Source of the DNA: Mycobacterium marseillense
Lineage (GTDB): Bacteria; Actinomycetota; Actinomycetes; Mycobacteriales; Mycobacteriaceae
Length of the DNA stretch: 64,000 nucleotides
Direction: 5' to 3'
Assembly: GCF_010731675.1 (NCBI RefSeq)
Contig: NZ_AP022584.1
Location: 2,356,001-2,420,000 of the forward strand
Shown here: positions 19,428-28,151 of the stretch, piece by piece
How the letters are laid out: the number at the start of each line of letters is the position of its first letter
Position numbering within the stretch: position 1 is the stretch's first letter
Position numbers and translations under genes: made by a program
Notes under the pieces: generated by a model
What the model was told of the DNA's origin: nothing
Seen by the model: only the letters and a program-made list of their open reading frames with translations
The model's database searches: none

Positions 19428-20258
19428 TTAACGGTACCGCTGGGCGTACTCCCCCGGGCTGCAGCCGAGCATCGACCGGAACTCGTTGGCGAAATGCGCC
19501 TGGTCATACCAGCCGAGCCGGACGGCCAGGTCGGCGAAGTCGACGCGTCGATCGCTCTCGATCGCCAACGCAGCTTGCTGCAGGCGGTAGCGGCACAGCA
19601 CCCATTTGACCGGCACACCGACGTAGCGCCGGAACACGCGCTGAGTGGTTCGCGCGCTCCACGGCGAGTGAGCCATCACCTGTTCCACCCGGTGCAAAGC
19701 CTCGTCGTCGTGCATCCGGCGTAGCAGCGCCGTGAGGGCGTCGTAGGTTGGGTCGGAGACCGTTGCAGCGCCGATCGCCGTGTCCAGTTGTGCGGCGGCG
19801 AGCTCGATGTCGTCGTCGAAAAGCATTGGACCGCCGAACAAGTCATCGTCGGCTCGAACGATTCGACCGGTCAGCGCAGCTGCGTCGCGTCCGAATCTGG
19901 CGGCGAACCCGCCGGCGCGGAAGCGTGCACCGACAACCGCACCGCGCCCCGACAGCTCGATGGTGAAGACCCTTTCGACGACGCCGTGTACCAACGTGGT
20001 GGGCAATGCGAATCCATGGCGCGGGGAGTCGGTGCCCCACTCATGGCTCAGGTTGATCGACGGGAAAGCGATCACCTGGCTTTCACGCGGCGATTGCCCC
20101 GTCAGATCCCAGCACACCGACCAAAAATGCTCGACGAATTTGGCAGCAGCCTTCGACGGCGCTTGGCGACGGAGATCGAACACCGATGCGCTGCCCGCGC
20201 GCCCGACCACCCCCGGCTCTGGTCCGATCGCCCGTGGCGCGTTTTTCCAAGCCTCCAC
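19428..20258 (-). CDS. AraC family transcriptional regulator
   Basis: Regulator of 276 residues. The N-terminal ligand domain (to about 160) has the DUF6597-like pattern FVEHFWSVCWDL. The C-terminal double HTH ends with the AraC signature FADLAVRLGWYDQAHFANEFRSMLGCSPGEY. It is divergent from the VOC protein gene with only 27 nt between start codons, so it probably controls that gene and itself. The pair is not in the M. tuberculosis order here. Confidence 0.88.
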   Translation of the reverse strand: MEAWKNAPRAIGPEPGVVGRAGSASVFDLRRQAPSKAAAKFVEHFWSVCWDLTGQSPRESQVIAFPSINLSHEWGTDSPRHGFALPTTLVHGVVERVFTIELSGRGAVVGARFRAGGFAARFGRDAAALTGRIVRADDDLFGGPMLFDDDIELAAAQLDTAIGAATVSDPTYDALTALLRRMHDDEALHRVEQVMAHSPWSARTTQRVFRRYVGVPVKWVLCRYRLQQAALAIESDRRVDFADLAVRLGWYDQAHFANEFRSMLGCSPGEYAQRYR

Positions 20259-20285
20259 ATGGCGAATCTAGCCAAGCTGGATTCC

Positions 20286-20753
20286 ATGAATGTGCAACCG
20301 ATTCCCGAGGGCTACACGAGTCTGACCCCGTTCTTGGTCGTCGATGGTGCCGAAGCCGCCATCAGGTTCTACATCGAGGTCTTTGGTGCGACTCTCGTCG
20401 AGAAAATGGCCGGGCCGAATGACACGGTCGCGCACGCGGAGCTGGACTTCGGCCGCGGCAGGTTGCAACTGTCCGATCCCAACCCCGGCTATCACCTCGA
20501 AGCCCCCGGCCGGACAGAATCGGTCACCCATTCGGTGGTGTTTTACTGCACCGACGTCGACGACGTCCTGGCGCGGGCCCAGAGAGCCGGCGCGACGGTC
20601 CGCGAGGCGGCCCAGACCTTCGTTACCGGTGACCGGTTCGGCTCAATCGTCGACCCCTTCGGGCAACGCTGGTCGATCATGACAAGGGTGGAAGACATCG
20701 ATGCCGCCGAGCGCGCACACCGGCTTGCCAGCTGGGGCGCCGACAACCTGTAG
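20286..20753 (+). CDS. VOC (glyoxalase/PhnB-like) family protein
   Basis: Protein of 155 residues made of two beta-alpha-beta-beta-beta modules. The opening LTPFLVVDGAEAAIRFYIEVFGA and the closing FGSIVDPFGQRWSIMTR are typical of PhnB/YdcJ-type VOC proteins. It could be a metal-dependent enzyme or a ligand-binding protein; the His/Glu metal ligands are incomplete to the eye. ATG at 20286 is used; ATG at 20262 is possible but would start 3 nt from the divergent AraC gene. Confidence 0.8.
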   Translation: MNVQPIPEGYTSLTPFLVVDGAEAAIRFYIEVFGATLVEKMAGPNDTVAHAELDFGRGRLQLSDPNPGYHLEAPGRTESVTHSVVFYCTDVDDVLARAQRAGATVREAAQTFVTGDRFGSIVDPFGQRWSIMTRVEDIDAAERAHRLASWGADNL

Positions 20754-20780
20754 AGCACTCCCCGAGAGTGAATCGGTGCC

Positions 20781-22946
20781 CTACAGCATGCAGGACACGC
20801 AGCCCTCGACCTCGGTGCCCTCCAAGGCCATCTGGCGCAGCCGGATGTAGTACAGCGTCTTGATTCCCTTGCGCCAGGCGTAGATCTGCGCCTTGTTCAC
20901 CTCGCGGGTGGTGGCGGTGTCCTTGAAGAACAGCGTCAGCGACAGTCCCTGATCCACGTGCTGGGTCGCCGCGGCGTAGGTGTCGATGATCTTCTCGTAG
21001 CCGATCTCGTAGGCGTCCTGGTAGTACTCCAGGTTGTCGTTGGTCAGATACGGCGCCGGGTAGTAGACGCGGCCGATCTTGCCTTCCTTGCGGATCTCGA
21101 TCTTGCTCGCCACCGGGTGGATCGAGCTGGTCGAGTGGTTGATGTAGCTGATCGACCCCGTCGGCGGGACGGCCTGCAGGTTCTGGTTGTAGATGCCGTG
21201 CTCTTGCACCGACTCCTTCAGTCGCCGCCAATCGTCTTGCGTCGGAATGCGAATGCCCGCCTCGGCGAAGATCTCCCGGACCCGCGGGGTGGCCGGCTCC
21301 CACGCCTGTTCGGTGTACTTGTCGAAGAACTCGCCCGAGGCGTACTTCGACTTCTCGAAGCCACCGAACGTGCTTCCCCGTTCGATCGCGATGCGATTCG
21401 ACGCCCGCAGCGCGTGGTAGAGCACGGTGTAGAAGTAGATGTTGGTGAAGTCGACGCCTTCCTCGGAGCCATAGTGGATGCGCTCGCGGGCCAGGTAGCC
21501 GTGCAGGTTCATCTGGCCGAGCCCGATCGCGTGGGACTCGTTGTTGCCCTGCTCGATCGAGGGCACCGACCAGATGTGCGTCTGGTCGCTCACCGCCGTC
21601 AGCGCGCGGATCGCCACCTCGATGGTCTGCGCGAAGTCGGGCGAGTCCATCGTCTTGGCGATGTTCAGCGAACCGAGGTTGCACGAAATGTCCTTGCCCA
21701 CTTTGGCATACGACAAGTCATCGTTGAACACCGACGGCGTGGAGACCTGCAGAATCTCCGAGCACAGGTTCGAGTGGGTGATCTTGCCGTCGATGGGGTT
21801 GGCCCGGTTCACCGTGTCCTCGAACATGATGTAGGGGTAACCGGATTCGAACTGCAGCTCCGCCAGGGTCTGAAAGAACTCGCGCGCCTTGATCTTGGTC
21901 TTGCGGATGCGGGCGTCGTCGACCATCTCGTAGTACTTCTCGGTCACCGAGATGTCGGCGAACGGCAGCCCGTAGACCCGCTCGACGTCGTACGGCGAGA
22001 ACAGGTACATGTCCTCGTTCTTCTTTGCCAGCTCGAAGGTGATGTCGGGAATCACCACGCCCAGGCTCAGCGTCTTGATGCGGATCTTCTCGTCGGCGTT
22101 CTCGCGCTTGGTGTCCAGGAACCGGTAGATGTCCGGGTGATGCGCGTGCAGGTAGACCGCGCCCGCGCCCTGCCGGGCCCCGAGCTGGTTGGCGTAGGAG
22201 AACGAGTCCTCGAGCAGCTTCATGATCGGGATGACGCCCGAGGATTGGTTCTCGATGTTCTTGATCGGGGCGCCGTGCTCGCGAATGTTGCTGAGCAGCA
22301 ACGCGACTCCCCCGCCGCGCTTGGACAGCTGCAGCGCGGAGTTGATCGATCGCCCGATGGACTCCATGTTGTCTTCGATGCGCAGCAGAAAGCAGCTCAC
22401 CGGCTCGCCGCGCTGCTTCTTGCCCGAGTTCAGGAATGTCGGGGTAGCCGGCTGGAACCGGCCGTCGATGATCTCGTCGACGAGCTTCTCGGCCAGGATG
22501 GTGTCACCGGAGGCCAGCGTCAGCGCCACCATGACGACGCGGTCCTCGAAGCGCTCCAGGTAGCGCTTCCCGTCGAACGTCTTGAGCGTGTAGGAGGTGT
22601 AGTACTTGAACGCACCCAGGAACGTCGGGAACCGGAACTTCTTGGCGTAGGCCCGGTCCAGCAGCGTCTTGACGAAGTTGCGGCTGTACTGGTCGAGAAC
22701 CTCACGCTCGTAATAGTTCTCCTTGATCAGGTAGTCGAGCTTCTCGTCCTGATTGTGGAAGAACACCGTGTTCTGGTTGACGTGCTGCAGGAAGTACTGA
22801 TGGGCGGCCTCGCGGTCCTTGTCGAACTGGATCTTGCCGTCCGCGTCGTACAGATTCAGCATCGCGTTGAGCGCGTGATAATCGGTCTCCCCCGGCAACG
22901 CGTGGGCTCCGGTGGTTACAGGCTCTGCAGCGACGGTTGTTGACAC
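20781..22946 (-). CDS. nrdE: class Ib ribonucleoside-diphosphate reductase alpha subunit NrdE
   Basis: Catalytic subunit that reduces all four ribonucleoside diphosphates, 721 residues. The N-terminus ([25 protein letters not shown]) and the loop [17 protein letters not shown] fit class Ib enzymes; no ATP-cone is present, as expected. The C-terminal CVSCML carries the Cys pair that exchanges electrons with NrdH. GTG at 22946 overlaps the end of nrdI by 31 nt. The M. tuberculosis order nrdH-nrdI-nrdE is kept; nrdF2 is encoded 6.6 kb away. Confidence 0.96.
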   Translation of the reverse strand: MSTTVAAEPVTTGAHALPGETDYHALNAMLNLYDADGKIQFDKDREAAHQYFLQHVNQNTVFFHNQDEKLDYLIKENYYEREVLDQYSRNFVKTLLDRAYAKKFRFPTFLGAFKYYTSYTLKTFDGKRYLERFEDRVVMVALTLASGDTILAEKLVDEIIDGRFQPATPTFLNSGKKQRGEPVSCFLLRIEDNMESIGRSINSALQLSKRGGGVALLLSNIREHGAPIKNIENQSSGVIPIMKLLEDSFSYANQLGARQGAGAVYLHAHHPDIYRFLDTKRENADEKIRIKTLSLGVVIPDITFELAKKNEDMYLFSPYDVERVYGLPFADISVTEKYYEMVDDARIRKTKIKAREFFQTLAELQFESGYPYIMFEDTVNRANPIDGKITHSNLCSEILQVSTPSVFNDDLSYAKVGKDISCNLGSLNIAKTMDSPDFAQTIEVAIRALTAVSDQTHIWSVPSIEQGNNESHAIGLGQMNLHGYLARERIHYGSEEGVDFTNIYFYTVLYHALRASNRIAIERGSTFGGFEKSKYASGEFFDKYTEQAWEPATPRVREIFAEAGIRIPTQDDWRRLKESVQEHGIYNQNLQAVPPTGSISYINHSTSSIHPVASKIEIRKEGKIGRVYYPAPYLTNDNLEYYQDAYEIGYEKIIDTYAAATQHVDQGLSLTLFFKDTATTREVNKAQIYAWRKGIKTLYYIRLRQMALEGTEVEGCVSCML

Positions 22947-23368
22947 GTCTGTTCCTTCCAGAAATCGGCTAAGCCCGCGCGGACGGCATCCACGTCGTCC
23001 TGGGTTCCCATGAGTTCGAAGCGGTAGAGATAGGGGACGCCGCACTTGCGCGAGACCACGTCGCCCGCGTAGGCGAATTCGGCGCCGAAGTTGTTGTTGC
23101 CCGCGGCGATGACGCCGCGGATCAACGAACGGTTGTGCTCATTGTTCAAAAAGGCGATGACCTGTTTGGGGACATAGCCGCCGGCGTTGAGGTCAGGAGT
23201 GGCCCGGCCGCCGCCGTAGGTGGGCAGCACCAGGACGTAGGGCTGGTCTACCTCGATACGGCCGTGCAGCGGTATCCGCGTGGCGGGAATCCCCAGCTTC
23301 TCCACGAAGCGGTGGGTGTTCTCCGACACGGAGGAGAAATAGACCAGGTTGCGCCCCGCGGTGTCCAT
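22916..23368 (-). CDS. nrdI: flavodoxin-like protein NrdI
   Basis: FMN protein of 150 residues that supplies oxidant for assembling the NrdF metal-radical cofactor. The FMN-binding loop is [16 protein letters not shown] at the N-terminus; PTYGGG and AAGNNNFG are the other conserved loops. Middle gene of nrdHIE; about 30 nt separate it from nrdH and its 3' end overlaps nrdE. Confidence 0.95.
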   Translation of the reverse strand: MDTAGRNLVYFSSVSENTHRFVEKLGIPATRIPLHGRIEVDQPYVLVLPTYGGGRATPDLNAGGYVPKQVIAFLNNEHNRSLIRGVIAAGNNNFGAEFAYAGDVVSRKCGVPYLYRFELMGTQDDVDAVRAGLADFWKEQTCQQPSLQSL

Positions 23369-23400
23369 GGTGCCGCAACCTCCTTACCTAACGTCTTTCC

Positions 23401-23640
23401 TTACGCGCTGAGTTCCACCGCGGCGAGCGCCTTGATGCGATCGGGCCGGAAACCCGACCAGTGGTCGTTGCCGGCCACCACGACGGGAGCCTGCAGGTAG
23501 CCCAGCGCCATCACGTAGTCACGCGCCTCGGAGTCCAGCGTGATGTCGACCTTGTCGTAGACGATGCCCTGCTTGTCCAGCGCCTTGTAGGTGGCGCTGC
23601 ACTGCACGCATGCCGGCTTGGTGTACACGGTGATGCTCAT
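23401..23640 (-). CDS. nrdH: glutaredoxin-like electron donor NrdH
   Basis: Thioredoxin-fold protein of 79 residues that reduces NrdE. The redox motif is CVQC (residues 11-14); the C-terminal WSGFRPDRI block is the typical NrdH signature. First gene of nrdHIE. A possible leader of roughly 200 nt separates it from the tandem NrdR boxes at 23854-23901. ATG at 23640 follows an AAAGGAGC ribosome binding site. Confidence 0.95.
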   Translation of the reverse strand: MSITVYTKPACVQCSATYKALDKQGIVYDKVDITLDSEARDYVMALGYLQAPVVVAGNDHWSGFRPDRIKALAAVELSA

Positions 23641-23853
23641 AGAATGCCGCTCCTTTGCGGAAGAGGGGGACCCAATGGACTGGCAACTACTTTTGGACTG
23701 CGTCTTTGCTAGGTTCAGCGATCCGGCAGGCACCCAGATTCCCGTGGTGCGGCAATCAGTGGCGAAGACCTGTCTTCGATCACTTCGCGCCGATTTGGGG
23801 GGTTCACCGAGCCTGGCTGGCTTGGCGATCCTGGGATCCGCCGGTGCATCGAA

Positions 23854-23901
23854 ACACTACACCTAGTGGCTGACAAGATATCGAGATACAAGATGTTCTG
23901 A
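23854..23901 (-). promoter_or_regulatory. tandem NrdR boxes upstream of nrdHIE
   Basis: Site 1 ACACTACACCTAGTGG (23854-23869) and site 2 ATACAAGATGTTCTGA (23886-23901) each match most positions of the ACAC-W-A-N4-T-W-GTGT NrdR consensus. Starts are 32 bp apart, the same register as at nrdF2. Confidence 0.65.
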
Positions 23902-24078
23902 ATAACATTTCTGAAATTCCCTGGTCGTACGGCCTGTGTCGAACAAAATCTGCAACCCACCCCGGCGTGTCGCAGATCACACGCCGAGGCGAAGGTGCCT
24001 CTGCGTATGGGTATAGCAGCGGGCACCGACAACACCCTTTTTGAGCCGCCGACCGCGGCGGGCCCGCCGACAGCTAGC

Positions 24079-24106
24079 AAAGCCGCCAGACGACGCTGGC
24101 GGCTTT
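24079..24106 (-). terminator. hairpin terminator after the FMN reductase gene
   Basis: AAAGCCGCCAG and CTGGCGGCTTT form an 11-bp perfect stem with a 6-nt loop, 62-89 nt beyond the stop codon. There is no long U-tract, which is usual in mycobacteria. Confidence 0.7.
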
Positions 24107-24167
24107 GACTATTCCCCGGCGACAACCCCGCTGGTCGCCTCCCGGACGGCTTGTCGACTTCCGCCAA

Positions 24168-24722
24168 TCAGCCGGCTTCGGCGGCGAGCTTGCCCACCAC
24201 ATCGCGCACGTTGGCCGACAGCTCGGCGTGCTCGGCGGGCGCCCTGCCGTCCAGCGTCGTGAACGGGACGGACAGTTTGATCGAGTCGACGACCCGCGCG
24301 CCGGCGATGCCGAACGACTTGCGGCTCTCGTCGTGCGCCCACACCCCGCCGTACCGGCCGAAGGATCCCCCGATGACCGCCAGCGGCTTGCCTTGCAGCG
24401 CACCGTCGCCGAAGGGGCGCGACAGCCAGTCGATCGCATTCTTGACCACCGCCGGGATGCTGCCGTTGTACTCGGGCGTGACCACCAGGGCGGCGTCGGC
24501 ATCGGCCGCCGCAGCCCGCAGCGCGGCCACCGGGGCAAGAGGCGGCGCGTCGGCGTTCATCGCGTCGTCGATCTCCTCGTTGTAGAACGGCAACTCGCCC
24601 AGCCCCTCGAAGACCGTGACGGTGACCCCGTCGGCGGCGACCGCGGCCGCCAGTTCGGCGATCTGCCGGTTGATCGACGCCGCCCGCAGGCTTCCCACTA
24701 ACGCCAAGATTTTGATTGCCAC
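24168..24722 (-). CDS. NADPH-dependent FMN reductase family protein (Rv3054c-like)
   Basis: Flavodoxin-fold protein of 184 residues. The FMN phosphate loop is GSLRAASINRQIAE (residues 10-23); VVTPEYNGSIPAVVKNAIDW is the signature of the NAD(P)H-dependent FMN reductase/chromate reductase group; a further conserved GGSFGRYGG follows. Reduces flavin, quinone or azo compounds with NAD(P)H. Divergent from the broken TetR gene, 91 nt apart, as in M. tuberculosis Rv3054c-Rv3055. Confidence 0.9.
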   Translation of the reverse strand: MAIKILALVGSLRAASINRQIAELAAAVAADGVTVTVFEGLGELPFYNEEIDDAMNADAPPLAPVAALRAAAADADAALVVTPEYNGSIPAVVKNAIDWLSRPFGDGALQGKPLAVIGGSFGRYGGVWAHDESRKSFGIAGARVVDSIKLSVPFTTLDGRAPAEHAELSANVRDVVGKLAAEAG

Positions 24723-24813
24723 TCTCGCGGTTCCCTTCGGTCGTTGGTATACATCCTCGCACGACCTAAACGGACTGTGGTCCGATTTATTCCGCCGGCG
24801 TTAAAGTGCAGGG

Positions 24814-25427
24814 GTGAGCGGCGTCGAACGGTCGAGCGAGTTGCCGATGTGCGTGCCGCAGCTGCCCGCGCAGGAGCGTGGGGACGCCGTGCGCAACCGC
24901 GCGCTGTTGCTGGACGCGGCGCGTCGCCTGGTCACCGAGCGCGGGGCCGACGCCGTGACCATGGACGACATCGCCGCGGCAGCAGGTGTCGGCAAGGGCA
25001 CGCTGTTCCGCCGGTTCGGTAGCCGGGCCGGGCTGATGATGGTGCTGCTGGACGAGGACGAACGGGCCAGCCAGGAGGCGTTTTTGTTCGGTCCCCGCCG
25101 CTGGGGCCCGATGCCCCGCCGTTGGATCGGCTCGTGGCCTTCGGCCGGGAACGCATGCGCTTCGCCCATACCCACCACGCGCTGCTGTCGGCGGCCAACC
25201 GCGACCCGCGGACTCGTTACGGGCCGCCGGCGGCCGTCCTGCGCAGGCACGTGCGCGTGCTGCTGGCCTCGGCGAAGACGACCGGCGACCTCGTGGCCCA
25301 GGCCGACGCGCTGCTCGCCCTGCTCGACACCGACTATGTGGAGCATCAGCTGAGCGACGGCGGTCACAGCCTGCAGACGTTGGGCAACGCGTGGGAAAGC
25401 TTGGCGCGCAAGCTTTGTGGGAGGTGA
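24814..25427 (+). pseudogene. TetR family regulator, frameshifted (Rv3055-like)
   Basis: The first frame encodes a normal TetR HTH (NRALLLDAARRLVTERGADAVTMDDIAAAAGVGKGTLFRRFGS) and continues to FLFGPRRWGPMP. It then turns into Arg/Thr/Trp-rich sequence that looks like an out-of-frame translation. The regulator's C-terminal half (PPLDRLVAFGRERM through ARKLCGR, ending at 25427) continues in another frame. One missing base near 25108-25116, in a G/C-rich run, explains this: adding one G restores a continuous protein of about 204 residues. Either the gene is inactivated or there is a sequencing error. GTG at 24814 is the likely start; dinP follows immediately. Confidence 0.8.
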
Positions 25428-25435
25428 ACGTCGGC

Positions 25436-26488
25436 ATGTCCGCCGAGACACGAGACTGGGTCCTGCACGTCGACCTCGACCAGTTCCTGGCCTCGGTCGA
25501 GCTGCGCCGTCGCCCCGAACTGGCCGGGCGGCCGGTCATCGTCGGTGGCAACGGTGATCCGAACGAACCGCGCAAGGTCGTCACCTGCGCCTCCTATGAG
25601 GCCCGCGAATTCGGTGTGCGCGCGGGCATGCCGCTACGCGCGGCCGCTCGCCGCTGCCCCCCGGACTCGGGGGTGACCTTCCTCCCCTCCGACCCGGCCG
25701 CCTACGACGCGGCCTCCGGGCAGGTAATGGGCGTGCTACGGGATCTGGGGCATCCGGTGGAGGTGTGGGGCTGGGACGAGGCCTACGTCGCCGTCCACGT
25801 CGAGGACCCCAGCGAGGTGGCACAACAGATCCGCAGCGTCATCTCCTCGGAAACCGGGCTGTCCTGTTCGGTCGGCATCAGCGACAACAAGCAGCGCGCC
25901 AAGGTCGCCACCGGATTCGCCAAGCCGGACGGCGTTTTCGTGCTCTCCGATGCGAATTGGATGACGCTGATGGCCGACCGTCCGGTCGACGCGCTGTGGG
26001 GCGTGGGGCCCAAGACGGCGAAAAAGCTTGCGGATCTTGAGATTACGACGGTGCGGCAACTGGCCCATAGCGACGCCGAGTTGTTGACGGCCACGTTCGG
26101 GGCGCGCACCGGGCTGTGGCTGCTCCTGCTGGCCAAGGGCGGCGGTGACAGCCACGTCAGCGCCGAACCGTGGGTGCCGCGCTCGCGCAGCCACGTTGTC
26201 ACCTTTCCCCGCGACCTCACCGATCGCACCGAGATGAACGCGGCCGTAACGGGTTTGGCCGAACAAGCGCTGGACGACGTGCTGGCCGAGGCGCGCGTGG
26301 TGACGCGGGTGGCGGTCACCGTTCGCACCGCAACCTTCTACACCCGCACCAAGATTCGCAAACTCGACGCGCCCACCACTGATCGCGACGCGATCGTCGC
26401 CGCGGCCTTGCGCGTCCTGGATTTATTCGAGCTCGACCGGCCGGTCCGCTTGCTCGGAGTGCGGCTGGAGTTGCTCATGCCGGACTGA
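25436..26488 (+). CDS. dinP: Y-family DNA polymerase IV DinP (DinB2)
   Basis: Error-prone lesion-bypass polymerase of 350 residues. Catalytic acidic residues sit in HVDLDQFLASVE and in WGWDEAYV (the family's second carboxylate pair is D-E); the helix-hairpin-helix DALWGVGPKTAKKLADL follows and the little-finger domain ends at ELLMPD. No recognisable beta-clamp-binding peptide follows, as is known for mycobacterial DinB2. ATG at 25436 follows GGGAGG at 11 nt; GTG at 25424 overlaps the previous stop. Its last 66 nt are antisense to the adjacent SDR gene. Confidence 0.92.
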   Translation: MSAETRDWVLHVDLDQFLASVELRRRPELAGRPVIVGGNGDPNEPRKVVTCASYEAREFGVRAGMPLRAAARRCPPDSGVTFLPSDPAAYDAASGQVMGVLRDLGHPVEVWGWDEAYVAVHVEDPSEVAQQIRSVISSETGLSCSVGISDNKQRAKVATGFAKPDGVFVLSDANWMTLMADRPVDALWGVGPKTAKKLADLEITTVRQLAHSDAELLTATFGARTGLWLLLLAKGGGDSHVSAEPWVPRSRSHVVTFPRDLTDRTEMNAAVTGLAEQALDDVLAEARVVTRVAVTVRTATFYTRTKIRKLDAPTTDRDAIVAAALRVLDLFELDRPVRLLGVRLELLMPD

Positions 26489-27364
26489 CGGCGCCGGGTT
26501 GGGGGGGCCGGGCCGCAGCGCGCGGGTGAAGATCACGTTCACCTGGCGCATCGCGACGCTATAGGGCCACCACGCAAGCCTTTTGAACGCGTAGAGCGCC
26601 CGGATGTCGGCCGAGGTGTAGATCAAGTATCGGTTCTTGGCCACCCCGGCCAGAATCTTCTCGGCGGCCTTTTCCGGTGACACCGCGTGGCCGGCGAAGC
26701 GCCGTATCCACCGGGCGACGTCGGGATCCTCGCGGTCTACGCCGGCGATCTCCACGGTCCCCACCAGCGGGGTGTTCACCGCGCCGGGCACCACCAGCGA
26801 CACCCCGATGCGGTGGCGGGCCAAATCGAAGCGCAGCACCTCCGAGACCCCGCGCAAGCCGTACTTGCTGGCGCTGTAGGCGGCGTGCCAGGGCAGGGCG
26901 ACCAGCCCGGCCGCCGAGGACACGTTGACCAGATGGCCGCCCCGCTTGGCCGCCACCATCGGCGGCACGAACGTCTCGATGACGTGGATCGGGCCCATCA
27001 GGTTGATGGCGACCATCTTGCTCCACTGCTCGTGGGTCAGCCGGTCGACGGTGCCCCAGGCCGAGACGCCGGCGATGTTGAGCACCGCGTCCATGGCCGG
27101 ATGCGCGGCGTGGATGTCGGCGGCGAACGCGGCCACCTGGTCGTAGTCGGCGATATCCAGGGCTCGATACTCGGGGACCTGCGCGCCCAGGGCGCGGGCG
27201 TCGGCCACCGTGAGTTCCAGACTCTCCGAGTCGCGGTCGGTCAGGTAGAGCTCGGCACCCTGCGCGGCGAGCCGCAACGCCGTGGCACGGCCGATGCCGC
27301 TGGCCGCGCCGGTGACAAAGCACCGCTTTCCCGCGAAATACCGCCCGGATGCCTTCTTCGCCAT
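26423..27364 (-). CDS. short-chain dehydrogenase/reductase (Rv3057c-like)
   Basis: NAD(P)-dependent oxidoreductase of 313 residues. Cofactor loop TGAASGIGRAT (19-29), NIAGVS, catalytic Ser in VSSAAG and Tyr-x3-Lys in YSASKYG. A C-terminal membrane-proximal part (YAFKRLAWWPYSVAMRQVNVIF) is typical of the mycobacterial group of this SDR. The last 25 or so residues are Pro/Gln/Glu-rich and encoded over the 3' end of dinP. A TATCGT -10 element lies 7 nt before the ATG. Confidence 0.88.
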   Translation of the reverse strand: MAKKASGRYFAGKRCFVTGAASGIGRATALRLAAQGAELYLTDRDSESLELTVADARALGAQVPEYRALDIADYDQVAAFAADIHAAHPAMDAVLNIAGVSAWGTVDRLTHEQWSKMVAINLMGPIHVIETFVPPMVAAKRGGHLVNVSSAAGLVALPWHAAYSASKYGLRGVSEVLRFDLARHRIGVSLVVPGAVNTPLVGTVEIAGVDREDPDVARWIRRFAGHAVSPEKAAEKILAGVAKNRYLIYTSADIRALYAFKRLAWWPYSVAMRQVNVIFTRALRPGPPNPAPSVRHEQLQPHSEQADRPVELE

Positions 27365-27371
27365 GGCGGTG

Positions 27372-27377
27372 ACGATA
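27372..27377 (-). promoter_or_regulatory. -10 element of the SDR gene (leaderless)
   Basis: On the minus strand TATCGT is followed by 7 nt and the ATG at 27364. Confidence 0.45.
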
Positions 27378-27400
27378 CCGCCGGTACCACCCAGACGGCC

Positions 27401-28036
27401 CTAGGGACGGCCCGCCCACAGCGCGTGCAGCCACAACTGCTCGAGCACGCGCACCCGCCGGTCACGATCGCTGTCGGATCCGGTGAGGACCGGGTCGCCC
27501 GTCAACACCAGCGCCGTGGTACCGGTCAGCGTGCGGATCAGCGTCGGAAGATCGTCGCTGATCGGCCGGGCGGTCCCGGCCTTCATCTCGGCCTCGACGA
27601 TGGCGACGATCTGCGCGAGCACCACCTCGAACTGCTGGTCGAGCAGCTCGCGGATCTCGACGTCGGTGTGGCGGGCCTCGTTGCAGGCGGTCACCACCGG
27701 ATCGTTGTGCTCGTAGACGGCGGCGGCGCTGCCGACCATCCGCTTGGCGAACTCCTCCGGCGACTCGCCCGCCTGGCGCGGCGCGAAGTACTGCGTGAGT
27801 TCTTCGAGCTCCTCGGTGGCCTCCGCCATCAGCTGCGCCAGCACCGCGTACTTGGAGTCGAAATAGAAGTAGAAGCCGGAACGGGCGACCCCGGCCCGCA
27901 GGCTGATGGTGCTGACCGACAGCTCGGCGAACGGCTTTTCCTGCAGCAGTTCGCGTACGGCCTCCACGATGGCCTGGCGTTGCTTGTCGCCACGCCGACG
28001 CGCGCCCGGCTCCGGATTGGCGGGGTGGCTGGTCAC
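27401..28036 (-). CDS. TetR family transcriptional regulator (Rv3058c-like)
   Basis: Repressor of about 211 residues. HTH region KQRQAIVEAVRELLQEKPFAELSVSTISLRAGVARSGFYFYFDSKYAV, C-terminal ligand domain of TetR_C type. GTG at 28036 has an AAGG at 9 nt; GTG at 28051 and 28054 and TTG at 28063 are in frame and would lengthen it by up to 9 residues. It is divergent from cyp136 with a strong operator-like palindrome between them. Confidence 0.88.
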   Translation of the reverse strand: MTSHPANPEPGARRRGDKQRQAIVEAVRELLQEKPFAELSVSTISLRAGVARSGFYFYFDSKYAVLAQLMAEATEELEELTQYFAPRQAGESPEEFAKRMVGSAAAVYEHNDPVVTACNEARHTDVEIRELLDQQFEVVLAQIVAIVEAEMKAGTARPISDDLPTLIRTLTGTTALVLTGDPVLTGSDSDRDRRVRVLEQLWLHALWAGRP

Positions 28037-28068
28037 TCCCTGACCTTGCACCACGCCGAGCAAAAAGC

Positions 28069-28090
28069 AAACTTGACAGCCGTCAAGTTT
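28069..28090. promoter_or_regulatory. palindromic operator between tetR and cyp136
   Basis: AAACTTGAC-N4-GTCAAGTTT, perfect 9-bp arms in 22 bp, in the shared intergenic space. It contains TTGAC -35-like cores on both strands, so a bound repressor would block both promoters. Confidence 0.75.
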
Positions 28091-28151
28091 TTCAGCAAAG
28101 GTTAGGAATCAGTGACCGCTGTCACCCCGAGGGCACGCAAAGGAGCGTCTA

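Larger units (their letters stand above)
23641..24167. other. intergenic region between nrdH and the FMN reductase gene
   Basis: 527 nt without a supported gene. It contains the nrdHIE control region (tandem NrdR boxes), a hairpin terminator for the FMN reductase gene (24079-24106), and a stretch of lower GC around 23870-23945. Short open frames on both strands lack ribosome binding sites and were not called. Confidence 0.6.

Noticed and set aside
20958..22943. A 661-codon open frame antisense to nrdE
   Set aside because: It exists only because of nrdE codon bias (third-position GC); composition is Val/Asp/Arg-rich with no recognisable motif.
23591..23873. Short open frames in the nrdH leader on the plus strand
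   Set aside because: No ribosome binding site, no homology pattern, and they overlap the control region.
26687..28105. A 472-codon open frame antisense to the SDR and TetR genes
   Set aside because: Crosses two well-supported genes and the operator; shadow frame.
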